From an uncultured Collinsella sp. (GTDB lineage: Bacteria > Actinomycetota > Coriobacteriia > Coriobacteriales > Coriobacteriaceae), in the NCBI GenBank assembly GCA_900756725.1, contig CAAELJ010000070.1:1-5522 (forward strand): a stretch of DNA of 5,522 nucleotides, given 5' to 3'. Below, in pieces: positions 1 to 5,484 of the stretch; positions within the stretch are counted from its first letter, which is position 1, and the number at the start of each line of letters is the position of its first letter. Under the pieces are notes generated by a model. It was not told the DNA's origin. It ran no database searches and saw nothing but the letters and a program-made list of their open reading frames with translations. Made by a program: the position numbers and the translations under genes.

Positions 1-303
1 CTCATGTCCAAGAAATGGGAGGAAGTTCACACTTCGTGCGGCGGGGGTTCTTTCGTCCTGCGGAATGCGCTGGGAAGTTACCCCATGCGGCCAGCTGCGG
101 GATCTTAGTCGCGTTGGAACAAGCAACCCAACATATATATCTGAATATGGATGGGAGGGGCTTGTTGCTGATAGGGGCGTTGGGCTGTTGTTGACACTTT
201 GGGATGGGTCGTGCTTTTGGTTGGGCGGGGCTTTGAGGTGCGAGTCGCACTTTGGAATGCACGGCGCCTTGGGGTAGGGTGGGCTTTGGGATGAGGGTTC
301 TGT
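1..303. other. Gene-free G/T-rich stretch downstream of tetR
   Basis: I see no convincing gene here. The open frames on either strand have no recognisable domain, no ribosome binding site and Pro/Arg- or Gly/Trp-rich compositions typical of chance frames. The plus strand is strongly G/T-rich from about 145 to 300. It carries four related decamers (CTTTGGGATG at 197 and 284, CTTTGAGGTG at 231, CTTTGGAATG at 250), a 13-bp palindrome (GTGCGA-G-TCGCAC, 238-250), and an AT-rich patch at 131-148. No clear terminator follows the tetR stop on the minus strand. The first 35 bases may be a mobile-element end (see findings). Confidence 0.6.
197..302. repeat. Diverged tandem duplication, period 53 bp (tentative)
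   Basis: Positions 197-249 and 250-302 align without gaps at roughly 33 of 53 bases by hand count. The best-kept parts are the decamers at the start (197 and 250) and middle (231 and 284) of each unit. The spacing pattern 34-19-34 is what one 53-bp duplication would give. The region is G/T-rich, which raises chance similarity, so this is tentative. It ends one base before the tetR stop codon. Confidence 0.3.
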
Positions 304-843
304 CTAGCTGAAGAGAGGCTTAATGGCTGATAGGTAATCTTTGGCTACGTCGGCTTTGTCGGCTTGGAAGTTGTGCCAGGCCCACCATTGGACCATTCCT
401 ACGAAGCTTGAGGCTATGTGGTGTAGTAGGAAGCTTCGGTCCATGGTGGCGGCGGGGCCGTTTGGGTCGGTGGGGACGGTTTCGGCTGCTCGTGACATGA
501 TGGTCTTGCGTAAGCAGTCGGCGAAGACGCGTGAGCCGGCGCCGGCTACGAGGGCTCGTACGCCCTGGCGGCGTTCCCAGAGGTTGTTGAGGATATGCTC
601 GACTTGTACGAGCGGATCATCGAGCGGTGTGCCATCGTCGTCGAGGGCGTGGGTGCAGATGTCGCTCACGAGTTCGGACAGTAGGTCATCTTTGCTCTTG
701 AAGAGGCCATAGAACGTGGCCCGACCCACATGGGCGCGAGCGATGATGTCGCCGACGGTGATTTTGCCGTAGTCCTCTTCGCGCAGCAGTTCGGAGAACG
801 CCGCGACGATGGCGGCGCGGCTTTTTGCCTTGCGGGCATCCAT
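304..843 (-). CDS. TetR/AcrR-family transcriptional regulator
   Basis: A 179-aa DNA-binding regulator of typical TetR length. The N-terminal helix-turn-helix lies at about residues 27-55: ITVGDIIARAHVGRATFYGLF followed by KSKDDLL, the family's recognition-helix signature. The C-terminal half (about 75-179) is the variable ligand-binding and dimerisation part; the late segment LLHHIASSFVGMVQWWAWHNF resembles the C-terminal domain of many Firmicute and actinobacterial TetR proteins. The ligand cannot be read from sequence. I chose the ATG at 843 because MDARKAKSR gives the usual short lead before the HTH; an upstream ATG at 891 would overlap larC by 46 nt. The gene starts 2 nt after the larC stop and lacks a good Shine-Dalgarno, so it is probably translated by coupling to larC and co-transcribed with larBC. 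It is a plausible autorepressor of that operon through the inverted repeat at 2601-2634 (inference). Confidence 0.93.
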   Translation of the reverse strand: MDARKAKSRAAIVAAFSELLREEDYGKITVGDIIARAHVGRATFYGLFKSKDDLLSELVSDICTHALDDDGTPLDDPLVQVEHILNNLWERRQGVRALVAGAGSRVFADCLRKTIMSRAAETVPTDPNGPAATMDRSFLLHHIASSFVGMVQWWAWHNFQADKADVAKDYLSAIKPLFS

Positions 844-845
844 GG

Positions 846-1763
846 CTATGCGTCCGTGTGAACGAGCAGGCAGCGGAGCGTACCGGAGCAACCCTCGTAG
901 GGGCGCTTACCGGCGCCGTAGCCGACGGCCTCGATGCGGTAGCGGGCCGGCAGGTGCTCGGACGTGCGCAGTGCGGCGACGATGGCGGCGCCCGTGGGCG
1001 TCACGAGTTCACCGGCGACCGGCGCGGGCGTGAGGGCGATATTGCCCGCTTGGCACAGGTTGACGACAGCGGGGACAGGAATGGGTATAAGGCCGTGGGC
1101 ACAGCGGATGGTGCCGTGACCCTCGGAGAGCGACTCGACCACGATGTCCTCAATACCTAGGTCATCGAGGCAGATGGCGACAGAGCAGACGTCGACGATG
1201 GAGTCGATGGCGCCCACCTCGTGGAACATGACGGTCTCGGTCGTTTTGCCGTGGGCCTTGGCCTCGGCGGCGGCGAGCGCGGTAAAGATGGCGAGCGCGC
1301 GACGCTTGGCGCCATCGCTTAGCTGCGAGTCATCGATGATGGCGGTGACATCCGCCAAAGAACGGTGGTGATGGTGGTGGGCGTGATGGTGACCCTCGTG
1401 GCCATGACCGTGGGCCTCATGGTCATGCTCGTGGCAGTGCTCGTGTTCGTGCTCGCCATGATCATGATGGTAGTGCTCATGCTCATGTGTGTGCTCGGTG
1501 CCCGCTTCGTTGCCGTAGAGCCAGGCCATGTCGTGGTCGTGGTTCTCGAGCTCCTCAGCCAGCTGAACATCAAAGTCGCAGGCGTCGATGCCATGCTTGT
1601 TTACGCGTGTAACGGCAATCTCAAAGCCGCCGACCGGCAGCGTGGCGAGCTGGTCGCGCAGATGCTCCTCGCTGGCGCCCAGGTCGAGCAGGGCCGCGAC
1701 GGTCATGTCGCCGCTGATGCCCGAGGTGCCGTCGATGATAAGCGTGTGCTGATGGTTGGACAT
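846..1763 (-). CDS. larC: LarC1-type nickel-insertion protein (NPN cofactor synthesis), His-rich
   Basis: LarC is the CTP-dependent cyclometallase that inserts nickel into the pincer nucleotide used by lactate racemase and related LarA enzymes. Visible family motifs are DGTSGISGDM (11-20), FHEVGAIDSIVDV (180-192), GTIRCAHGLIPIPVPA (217-232), GELVTPTGAAIVAAL (251-265) and GYGAGKR (281-287). Residues 91-133 are a His-rich insert with 24 histidines in 43 residues (codons at 1365-1493), a probable nickel-binding or storage loop. The 305-aa protein stops right after GYGAGKRPYEGC, near where LarC1 ends in Lactiplantibacillus plantarum; full LarC proteins run to about 400 aa and continue into a CTP-binding LarC2 domain. 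No LarC2 coding is visible downstream, where tetR begins 2 nt later. The start ATG has AAGGAG (1770-1775) at 6 nt, overlapping the larB stop codon, so larB and larC are translationally linked. Family assignment is secure; activity without LarC2 is unknown. Confidence 0.93.
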   Translation of the reverse strand: MSNHQHTLIIDGTSGISGDMTVAALLDLGASEEHLRDQLATLPVGGFEIAVTRVNKHGIDACDFDVQLAEELENHDHDMAWLYGNEAGTEHTHEHEHYHHDHGEHEHEHCHEHDHEAHGHGHEGHHHAHHHHHRSLADVTAIIDDSQLSDGAKRRALAIFTALAAAEAKAHGKTTETVMFHEVGAIDSIVDVCSVAICLDDLGIEDIVVESLSEGHGTIRCAHGLIPIPVPAVVNLCQAGNIALTPAPVAGELVTPTGAAIVAALRTSEHLPARYRIEAVGYGAGKRPYEGCSGTLRCLLVHTDA

Positions 1764-1769
1764 GAAATG

Positions 1770-1775
1770 CTCCTT
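1770..1775 (-). promoter_or_regulatory. larC ribosome binding site overlapping larB stop codon
   Basis: On the minus strand the sequence reads TAAGGAG then GCATTTC and part of the ATG: the larB stop codon TAA (1776-1774) shares its two A's with the Shine-Dalgarno AAGGAG. A ribosome ending larB would sit on the larC start site, which favours coupled translation. The site also fixes the larC start at 1763. Confidence 0.85.
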
Positions 1776-2556
1776 AGCGGGCGCAGGACGTGCCGACGCT
1801 CAGATGATTGATAAGACTTGCCTGATAGGCGGCGCCAAAGCCGTTGTCGATATTGACGACCGAAACGCCGCTGGCGCAGGAGTTGAGCATGGCGAGCAGT
1901 GCGGCCATGCCGCCAAAGTTCGCGCCATAGCCCACGCTGGTGGGGACGGCGATGACCGGACAGCTCACAAGGCCTCCGATGACGCTCGCCAGGGCGCCCT
2001 CCATGCCGGCGATGGCGATGACCACCTGAGCCTGGGCAAGTTCCTCAGCATGAGCGAGCAGGCGGTGCAGGCCGGCGACACCCACGTCGTAGAGGCGATC
2101 GACCTCGTTGCCGTAGAACTCGGCCGTCAACGCGGCTTCCTCGGCAACGGGCAGGTCGCTCGTGCCGGCGCAGGCGACGACGATGCGTCCGTTGCCGTTG
2201 GGGGAGGGCTTGCCACCCACGAGGGCGAGCTGGGCGTCCGGGACATATCCCAGGTCGATGCCGTTGCCGAGGAGCTCCGAGGTGCGGGCTGCCTTTTCGT
2301 CGTCCAGGCGCGTGACCAGGATGCGCTCCTGGCCGGCATCGAGTAATGCTTTGATAATGGCGGCAATTTGCTCGGCGGTTTTACCGGCGCCGTAGACAAC
2401 TTCGCCGGCTCCCTGGCGCACCCCGCGCGAAAGGTCGAGCTGCGCAAAGCCCAAATCGGCGGTCGGAGCCGTCTGGATGCGCGTGAGGGCGTCGGCAGGG
2501 GTGACTGCTCCGCCGGCAACATCGCTCAGCAGCTGCTCTAGATCTCGCTTATCCAT
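1774..2556 (-). CDS. larB: LarB, nicotinic acid adenine dinucleotide carboxylase/hydrolase
   Basis: LarB performs the first step of nickel-pincer nucleotide synthesis. It carboxylates C5 of the pyridinium ring of NaAD and cleaves the phosphoanhydride, releasing AMP and giving pyridinium-3,5-biscarboxylic acid mononucleotide. The 260-aa protein has a PurE-like C-terminal domain with the family blocks GTSDLPVAEEAA (131-142), GMEGALASVIGGL (184-196), IAVPTSVGYGANFGGMAALL (202-221), NSCASGV (225-231) and NIDNGFGA (235-242). The N-terminal part keeps DLSRGVRQGAGEVVYGAGKT (41-60). Cys227 in NSCASGV probably corresponds to the cysteine proposed to form a covalent adduct in the L. plantarum enzyme (Cys221 there, from memory). 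I chose the ATG at 2556 because GAAGGGA (2563-2569) sits 6 nt upstream; the longer frame starting at 2589 has no such site. It is the first gene of larB-larC-tetR. Confidence 0.95.
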   Translation of the reverse strand: MDKRDLEQLLSDVAGGAVTPADALTRIQTAPTADLGFAQLDLSRGVRQGAGEVVYGAGKTAEQIAAIIKALLDAGQERILVTRLDDEKAARTSELLGNGIDLGYVPDAQLALVGGKPSPNGNGRIVVACAGTSDLPVAEEAALTAEFYGNEVDRLYDVGVAGLHRLLAHAEELAQAQVVIAIAGMEGALASVIGGLVSCPVIAVPTSVGYGANFGGMAALLAMLNSCASGVSVVNIDNGFGAAYQASLINHLSVGTSCAR

Positions 2557-2600
2557 ATATGTTCCCTTCGACGGCGCAAAGTTTAGCACTCAAAGGGTAT

Positions 2601-2634
2601 GTTTCCGAACACTAAGACAGAATTGTTCGGAAAC
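2601..2634. promoter_or_regulatory. Perfect 11-bp inverted repeat ahead of larB, candidate operator
   Basis: GTTTCCGAACA (2601-2611) and TGTTCGGAAAC (2624-2634) are exact inverse complements around a 12-nt spacer. Each arm is also close to a palindrome by itself: TGTT-N4-AACA at 2600-2611, and AGTTTCCGAACA (11 of 12 identical) when 2624-2635 is read on the minus strand. This looks like two operator sites one 24-bp step apart. It lies between the serB stop and the larB start, 44 nt upstream of larB. On the minus strand no T-run follows, so it is not a standard terminator. A TATAGT hexamer (2638-2633, minus strand) abuts it and could be a -10 element, but I find no good -35. The TetR protein encoded two genes downstream is the likeliest binder (inference). 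Confidence 0.65.
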
Positions 2635-2670
2635 TATAGGACAGACTGATTCAATTGCTAGACGGATTGG

Positions 2671-3306
2671 CTAGTCGCGCAGGATGATGTCCATGGCGAG
2701 CATCAGATTGCGCTCGTCGATGGCAAACGGGGCGGCCTCGCGCGTCTTGGGCTTGGCACAAAACGCGATGCCCGTGCCCGCGGCCTGAATCATGGGGATG
2801 TCGTTGGCACCGTCGCCGATCGCGACGGTGTGGGCCATATCGACGCCGCACTCAACTGCCCAGTCCAGCAGCTGGATGAGCTTGGACTCCTTGGTCACAA
2901 TGTCGGCAGCCAACTTACCGGTGAGCTTGCCGTCCACGACCTCCAGACGATTGGCCAGGCAAAAGTCGATACCCGCGGCAGCCACGATCTTATCGGCGAC
3001 TTCGTGAAAGCCGCCACTCACGACGCCGACCTTCCAACCCTTGCTGTGTGCCGAGCGCACAAGCTCCAACGCGCCGGGGGTAAATGTCACGCGCTCAAAG
3101 GTGCGCTCGAACACGCTCTCGTCCAGGCCGGCGAGCAGCCCCACGCGCTCCTCGAGCGCCTGCTTAAAGTCAAGCTCGCCGCGCATGGCGCGTTCGGTGA
3201 TCTGTGCCACCTGCTCGCCCACGCCGGCCTCTTCGCCCAACAGGTCGATGACCTCCTGGTTGATGAGCGTGGAGTCGATATCCATAACGATGAGGCGTGC
3301 AGTCAT
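2671..3306 (-). CDS. serB: Phosphoserine phosphatase SerB, single-domain HAD enzyme
   Basis: Cytoplasmic HAD-superfamily phosphatase that hydrolyses O-phosphoserine to serine, the last step of serine synthesis from 3-phosphoglycerate. Of its 211 residues, HAD motif I is MDIDST (8-13), with Asp9 the phospho-acceptor and Asp11 the acid/base. Motif II is VVSGGF (95-100, Ser97). Lys142 aligns with the motif III lysine of E. coli SerB, and motif IV is IGDGANDIPM (163-172, Asp165 and Asp169). The cap region has the SerB-type segment EVIDLLGEEAG (18-28). It lacks the N-terminal ACT-like extension of the longer enzymes such as E. coli SerB (322 aa), a common short form. The start at 3306 has GGAAAGG (3313-3319) at 6 nt and places the DxD motif at the usual distance. 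It is divergent from aspS and 114 nt upstream of larB. Thiamine- or homoserine-phosphate specificity cannot be ruled out, but the motifs fit SerB closely. Confidence 0.93.
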   Translation of the reverse strand: MTARLIVMDIDSTLINQEVIDLLGEEAGVGEQVAQITERAMRGELDFKQALEERVGLLAGLDESVFERTFERVTFTPGALELVRSAHSKGWKVGVVSGGFHEVADKIVAAAGIDFCLANRLEVVDGKLTGKLAADIVTKESKLIQLLDWAVECGVDMAHTVAIGDGANDIPMIQAAGTGIAFCAKPKTREAAPFAIDERNLMLAMDIILRD

Positions 3307-3499
3307 GGCGGGCCTTTCCGAGTGCTGTTTTATTGGGGCATATTGTCGCACGTGACGAGCGCGGGCGGGTGTCGCGGCGCGTCAATTGTTTCGTCTCCGT
3401 CAAGTCTTTGGGCAGGAGCCACTTTTTCGCGGCACATCGACGCGAGTGCGATAAGATAGAACGCCATGTCTGGCTGCGCGGTTTACGCAGGCTGGGCAA

Positions 3500-3541
3500 A
3501 TCTGTACGACGCCGCCCGGAACGACACGGGGCGGCACAGAT
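3500..3541 (+). promoter_or_regulatory. Bulged hairpin in the aspS leader
   Basis: ATCTGT (3500-3505) pairs with ACAGAT (3536-3541), and GCCGCCC (3511-3517) pairs with GGGCGGC (3529-3535). The result is a 13-bp stem with a 5-nt bulge (ACGAC, 3506-3510) on one side and an 11-nt loop. It ends 4 nt before the aspS Shine-Dalgarno. No T-run follows, so it is not a terminator. It could affect translation initiation or mRNA stability, or be a protein-binding leader; the role is unproven. Confidence 0.5.
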
Positions 3542-3545
3542 CCAT

Positions 3546-3553
3546 AAAGGAGG
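3546..3553 (+). promoter_or_regulatory. Strong aspS ribosome binding site
   Basis: AAAGGAGG is a full complement to the 16S rRNA 3' end and lies 9 nt before the ATG at 3563. It decides the start: the next in-frame ATG (codon 12, MHTRTCGEL), which is nearer the usual AspRS N-terminus, has no such site. Confidence 0.85.
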
Positions 3554-3562
3554 ATCACTGGT

Positions 3563-5350
3563 ATGAGCCAGACCCGTCCCATCGATGAGCATTCCATGCA
3601 CACCCGTACCTGCGGCGAGCTTCGCTTCGAGAACGTGGGCGAAGAGGTCACCCTCACCGGTTGGGTGAGCCGTCGCCGCGACCACGGCGGCCTTATCTTC
3701 TGCGACCTTCGCGACCGTGAGGGCATCACGCAGCTCACCTTCGACCCCGAGCACTCCGACGGCGACGCCTTTAAGATCGCCGAGACCATGCGTCCCGAGT
3801 GGCCCATCAAGATTCACGGCGTCGTGCGCGCCCGTGGCGAGGAGACCACCAACACCAAGCTCGCGACTGGCGAGATCGAGGTCCTGACCGACCACGCCGA
3901 GGTGCTCAACACGTCCGTCACCCCGCCGTTCCAAATCGAGGACGGCATCGAGACCAGCGAGGACACCCGCCTGCGCTATCGCTATCTGGACCTTCGTCGT
4001 CCCGAGATGATGGCCAACCTCAAGCTGCGCTCCGACTTTACCTTTGCCATTCGCGAGGCGCTGCACAACCGTGAGTTCATGGAGGTCGAGACGCCCTCCC
4101 TGTTCAAGTCTACGCCCGAGGGCGCCCGCGACTTCATCGTCCCCAGCCGCATCCAGCCGGGCAACTTCTACGCTCTGCCGCAGTCCCCGCAGCTCCTGAA
4201 GCAGCTGCTCATGGTCGGTGGCGTTGAGCGCTACTACCAGGTTGCCAAGTGCTTCCGCGACGAGGACCTGCGCGCCGACCGTCAGCCCGAGTTCACCCAG
4301 GTCGATATCGAGATGTCCTTCGTGGACCAGAACGACGTTATGAGCGCGCTCGAAGAGGTTCTTGCCGATGCCTTCGGCCGCATGGGTGTCGAGATGCCCA
4401 CGCCGCTGCGTCGCATGAACTACTGGGAGGCCATGGACACCTATGGCTCCGACAAGCCCGATACCCGCTATGGCATGCACTTGGTCGACCTGACCGACAT
4501 CTTCGCCAACTCCAAGTTCAAGGTCTTTGCGACTGCCGCGAACGAGGAGGGCTCTGTCGTCAAGGCCATCAACGCCAAGGGCGCCGGTGCCTGGGCTCGC
4601 GCCAAGATCGATAAGCTTGCCGGCGTGGCTTCCACGTTTGGCGCCAAGGGCCTGGCCTGGATTGCATTCCGCGAGGACGGCTCCATCAACAGCCCCATCG
4701 TCAAGTTCTTCTCGGACGAGGAGATGGCCGCCCTGCGCGAGCGCATGGACGTCGAGCCCGGCGACCTTGTGATGTTCGCCGCCGGCCCGCGCCTGCTCTC
4801 CGACGAGATCCTGGGCGGCATGCGTTCCCACATGGCTAACGCGCTCGAGATCAAGCGCGAGGGCCACGACTTCCTGTGGGTCGTCAACTTCCCGCTGTTC
4901 CACTGGGACGAGGACCGCAAGGCTTACGCTGCCGAGCACCAGCCCTTCACCCTGCCGACCGAGACCGACATCGCCAAGATCGAGGCCAATCCGTTGGCAG
5001 CCGGTTCTTGCACCTACGACTTTGTCATGGACGGCTTTGAGGCCGGTGGCGGCGGTATGCGTATCCACAACGCCGAGATGCAGATGTCCATGCTCAAGCT
5101 CCTGGGCTTTACCGAAGAGCGCGCCGAGTCTCAGTTTGGCTTCCTCATGGAGGCGCTCAAGTTTGGTGCGCCCCCGATGGGCGGTTTCGCTCTGGGCCTG
5201 GACCGCGTGTGCATGCTGCTCACCGGTTCCGACTCCATCCGCGACGTCATGGCGTTCCCCAAGACGGCCAGCGGCTCCGACCTCATGTCGGGCGCCCCGA
5301 GTGCCGTTAGCGGCGCCCAGCTCAAGGACGTCAGCCTGCGCCTGATGTAG
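3563..5350 (+). CDS. aspS: Aspartyl-tRNA synthetase, bacterial type
   Basis: Class IIb synthetase that charges tRNA(Asp), and perhaps tRNA(Asn), with aspartate using ATP. At 595 aa it has the full bacterial length. An N-terminal OB-fold anticodon-binding domain (about 15-120) carries GWVSRRRDHGGLIFCDLRDREG (33-54, broken by no gap). The catalytic core follows, with YLDLRRPEMM (141-150), PQSPQLLKQLLMVGG (206-220), motif 2 FRDEDLRADRQPEFTQVD (231-248) and motif 3 GFALGLDR (541-548). The bacterial GAD insertion lies between about 300 and 420. The C-terminus has AFPKTASGSDLMSGAP (564-579), the family's flipping-loop and tail region. His41 in RRRDHGG matches a position where His is linked with non-discriminating enzymes (see findings). 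It is a single-gene unit: strong ribosome binding site, 5' hairpin and its own terminator 23 nt past the stop. Nothing appears truncated. Confidence 0.98.
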   Translation: MSQTRPIDEHSMHTRTCGELRFENVGEEVTLTGWVSRRRDHGGLIFCDLRDREGITQLTFDPEHSDGDAFKIAETMRPEWPIKIHGVVRARGEETTNTKLATGEIEVLTDHAEVLNTSVTPPFQIEDGIETSEDTRLRYRYLDLRRPEMMANLKLRSDFTFAIREALHNREFMEVETPSLFKSTPEGARDFIVPSRIQPGNFYALPQSPQLLKQLLMVGGVERYYQVAKCFRDEDLRADRQPEFTQVDIEMSFVDQNDVMSALEEVLADAFGRMGVEMPTPLRRMNYWEAMDTYGSDKPDTRYGMHLVDLTDIFANSKFKVFATAANEEGSVVKAINAKGAGAWARAKIDKLAGVASTFGAKGLAWIAFREDGSINSPIVKFFSDEEMAALRERMDVEPGDLVMFAAGPRLLSDEILGGMRSHMANALEIKREGHDFLWVVNFPLFHWDEDRKAYAAEHQPFTLPTETDIAKIEANPLAAGSCTYDFVMDGFEAGGGGMRIHNAEMQMSMLKLLGFTEERAESQFGFLMEALKFGAPPMGGFALGLDRVCMLLTGSDSIRDVMAFPKTASGSDLMSGAPSAVSGAQLKDVSLRLM

Positions 5351-5373
5351 GCAAGCGGCTACATATTGCCCGT

Positions 5374-5408
5374 AACGAGGGAAGGACACGTGCCTTCCCT
5401 CGTTTTTT
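5374..5408 (+). terminator. Rho-independent terminator of aspS
   Basis: AACGAGGGAAGG (5374-5385) and CCTTCCCTCGTT (5393-5404) form a perfect 12-bp stem around a 7-nt loop (ACACGTG), followed by a T6 run (5403-5408, the first two T's also in the stem). It starts 23 nt after the aspS stop codon. The opposite strand has a much weaker tail, so it mainly serves aspS. Confidence 0.95.
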
Positions 5409-5455
5409 ATACGCCGAGATTGTGAGAGCATGGGATGACCGGGCGTTGCGGAAAG

Positions 5456-5476
5456 TGCGTCCCGGAATCTGCGTCC
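5456..5476 (+). repeat. Short direct repeat TGCGTCC
   Basis: TGCGTCC occurs at 5456-5462 and 5470-5476, each followed by a GGAA- or GAAC-like sequence. It leads into the inverted repeat at the window end and is probably part of the same intergenic element. Confidence 0.4.
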
Positions 5477-5484
5477 AGAACGGG

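Larger units (their letters stand above)
3307..3562. promoter_or_regulatory. Divergent serB/aspS intergenic region with aspS leader
   Basis: This 256-nt gap must hold promoters for serB (minus) and aspS (plus). I find only weak candidates: TAAGAT at 3452-3457 could be an aspS -10 element, but no matching -35 lies 16-19 nt upstream. No T-box signature is evident. The aspS-proximal part carries a bulged hairpin (3500-3541, separate entry) followed by a strong ribosome binding site. Confidence 0.45.

Noticed and set aside
191..219. TTGACA at 191-196 as a promoter -35 element
   Set aside because: A 17-nt spacer leads to CTTTTG, with no -10-like hexamer at 16-18 nt and no gene downstream on the plus strand.
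2..262. 86-codon minus-strand frame
   Set aside because: Pro/Lys/Ser-rich with no motif and no ribosome binding site; it follows the G/T-rich bias of the opposite strand.
789..799. GTTCGGAGAAC palindrome similar to the candidate operator
   Set aside because: It lies inside tetR coding (Phe-Ser-Glu codons) and has a different spacing from the upstream sites; the likeness is probably chance.
1365..1811. 148-codon plus-strand frame with apparent membrane segments
   Set aside because: The Val/Met run is just the complement of the His codons of larC (CAC and CAT become GTG and ATG). It is an artefact of the His-rich tract.
1756..2346. 196-codon plus-strand frame opposite larB
   Set aside because: It is a complement-frame shadow of larB with no domain, whereas the minus strand shows the complete LarB motif set.
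2601..2634. Inverted repeat as an intrinsic terminator for serB
   Set aside because: The 11-bp stem is followed on the minus strand by ATACCC rather than a T-run, and the 12-nt loop is long. An operator fits better, though a weak terminator effect is possible.
3170..5431. 753-codon open frame on the minus strand, antisense to aspS
   Set aside because: It is an antisense shadow of aspS and the end of serB, rich in Gly, His, Leu and Val as expected from the complement of a GC-biased gene. No domain is recognisable and there is no ribosome binding site.
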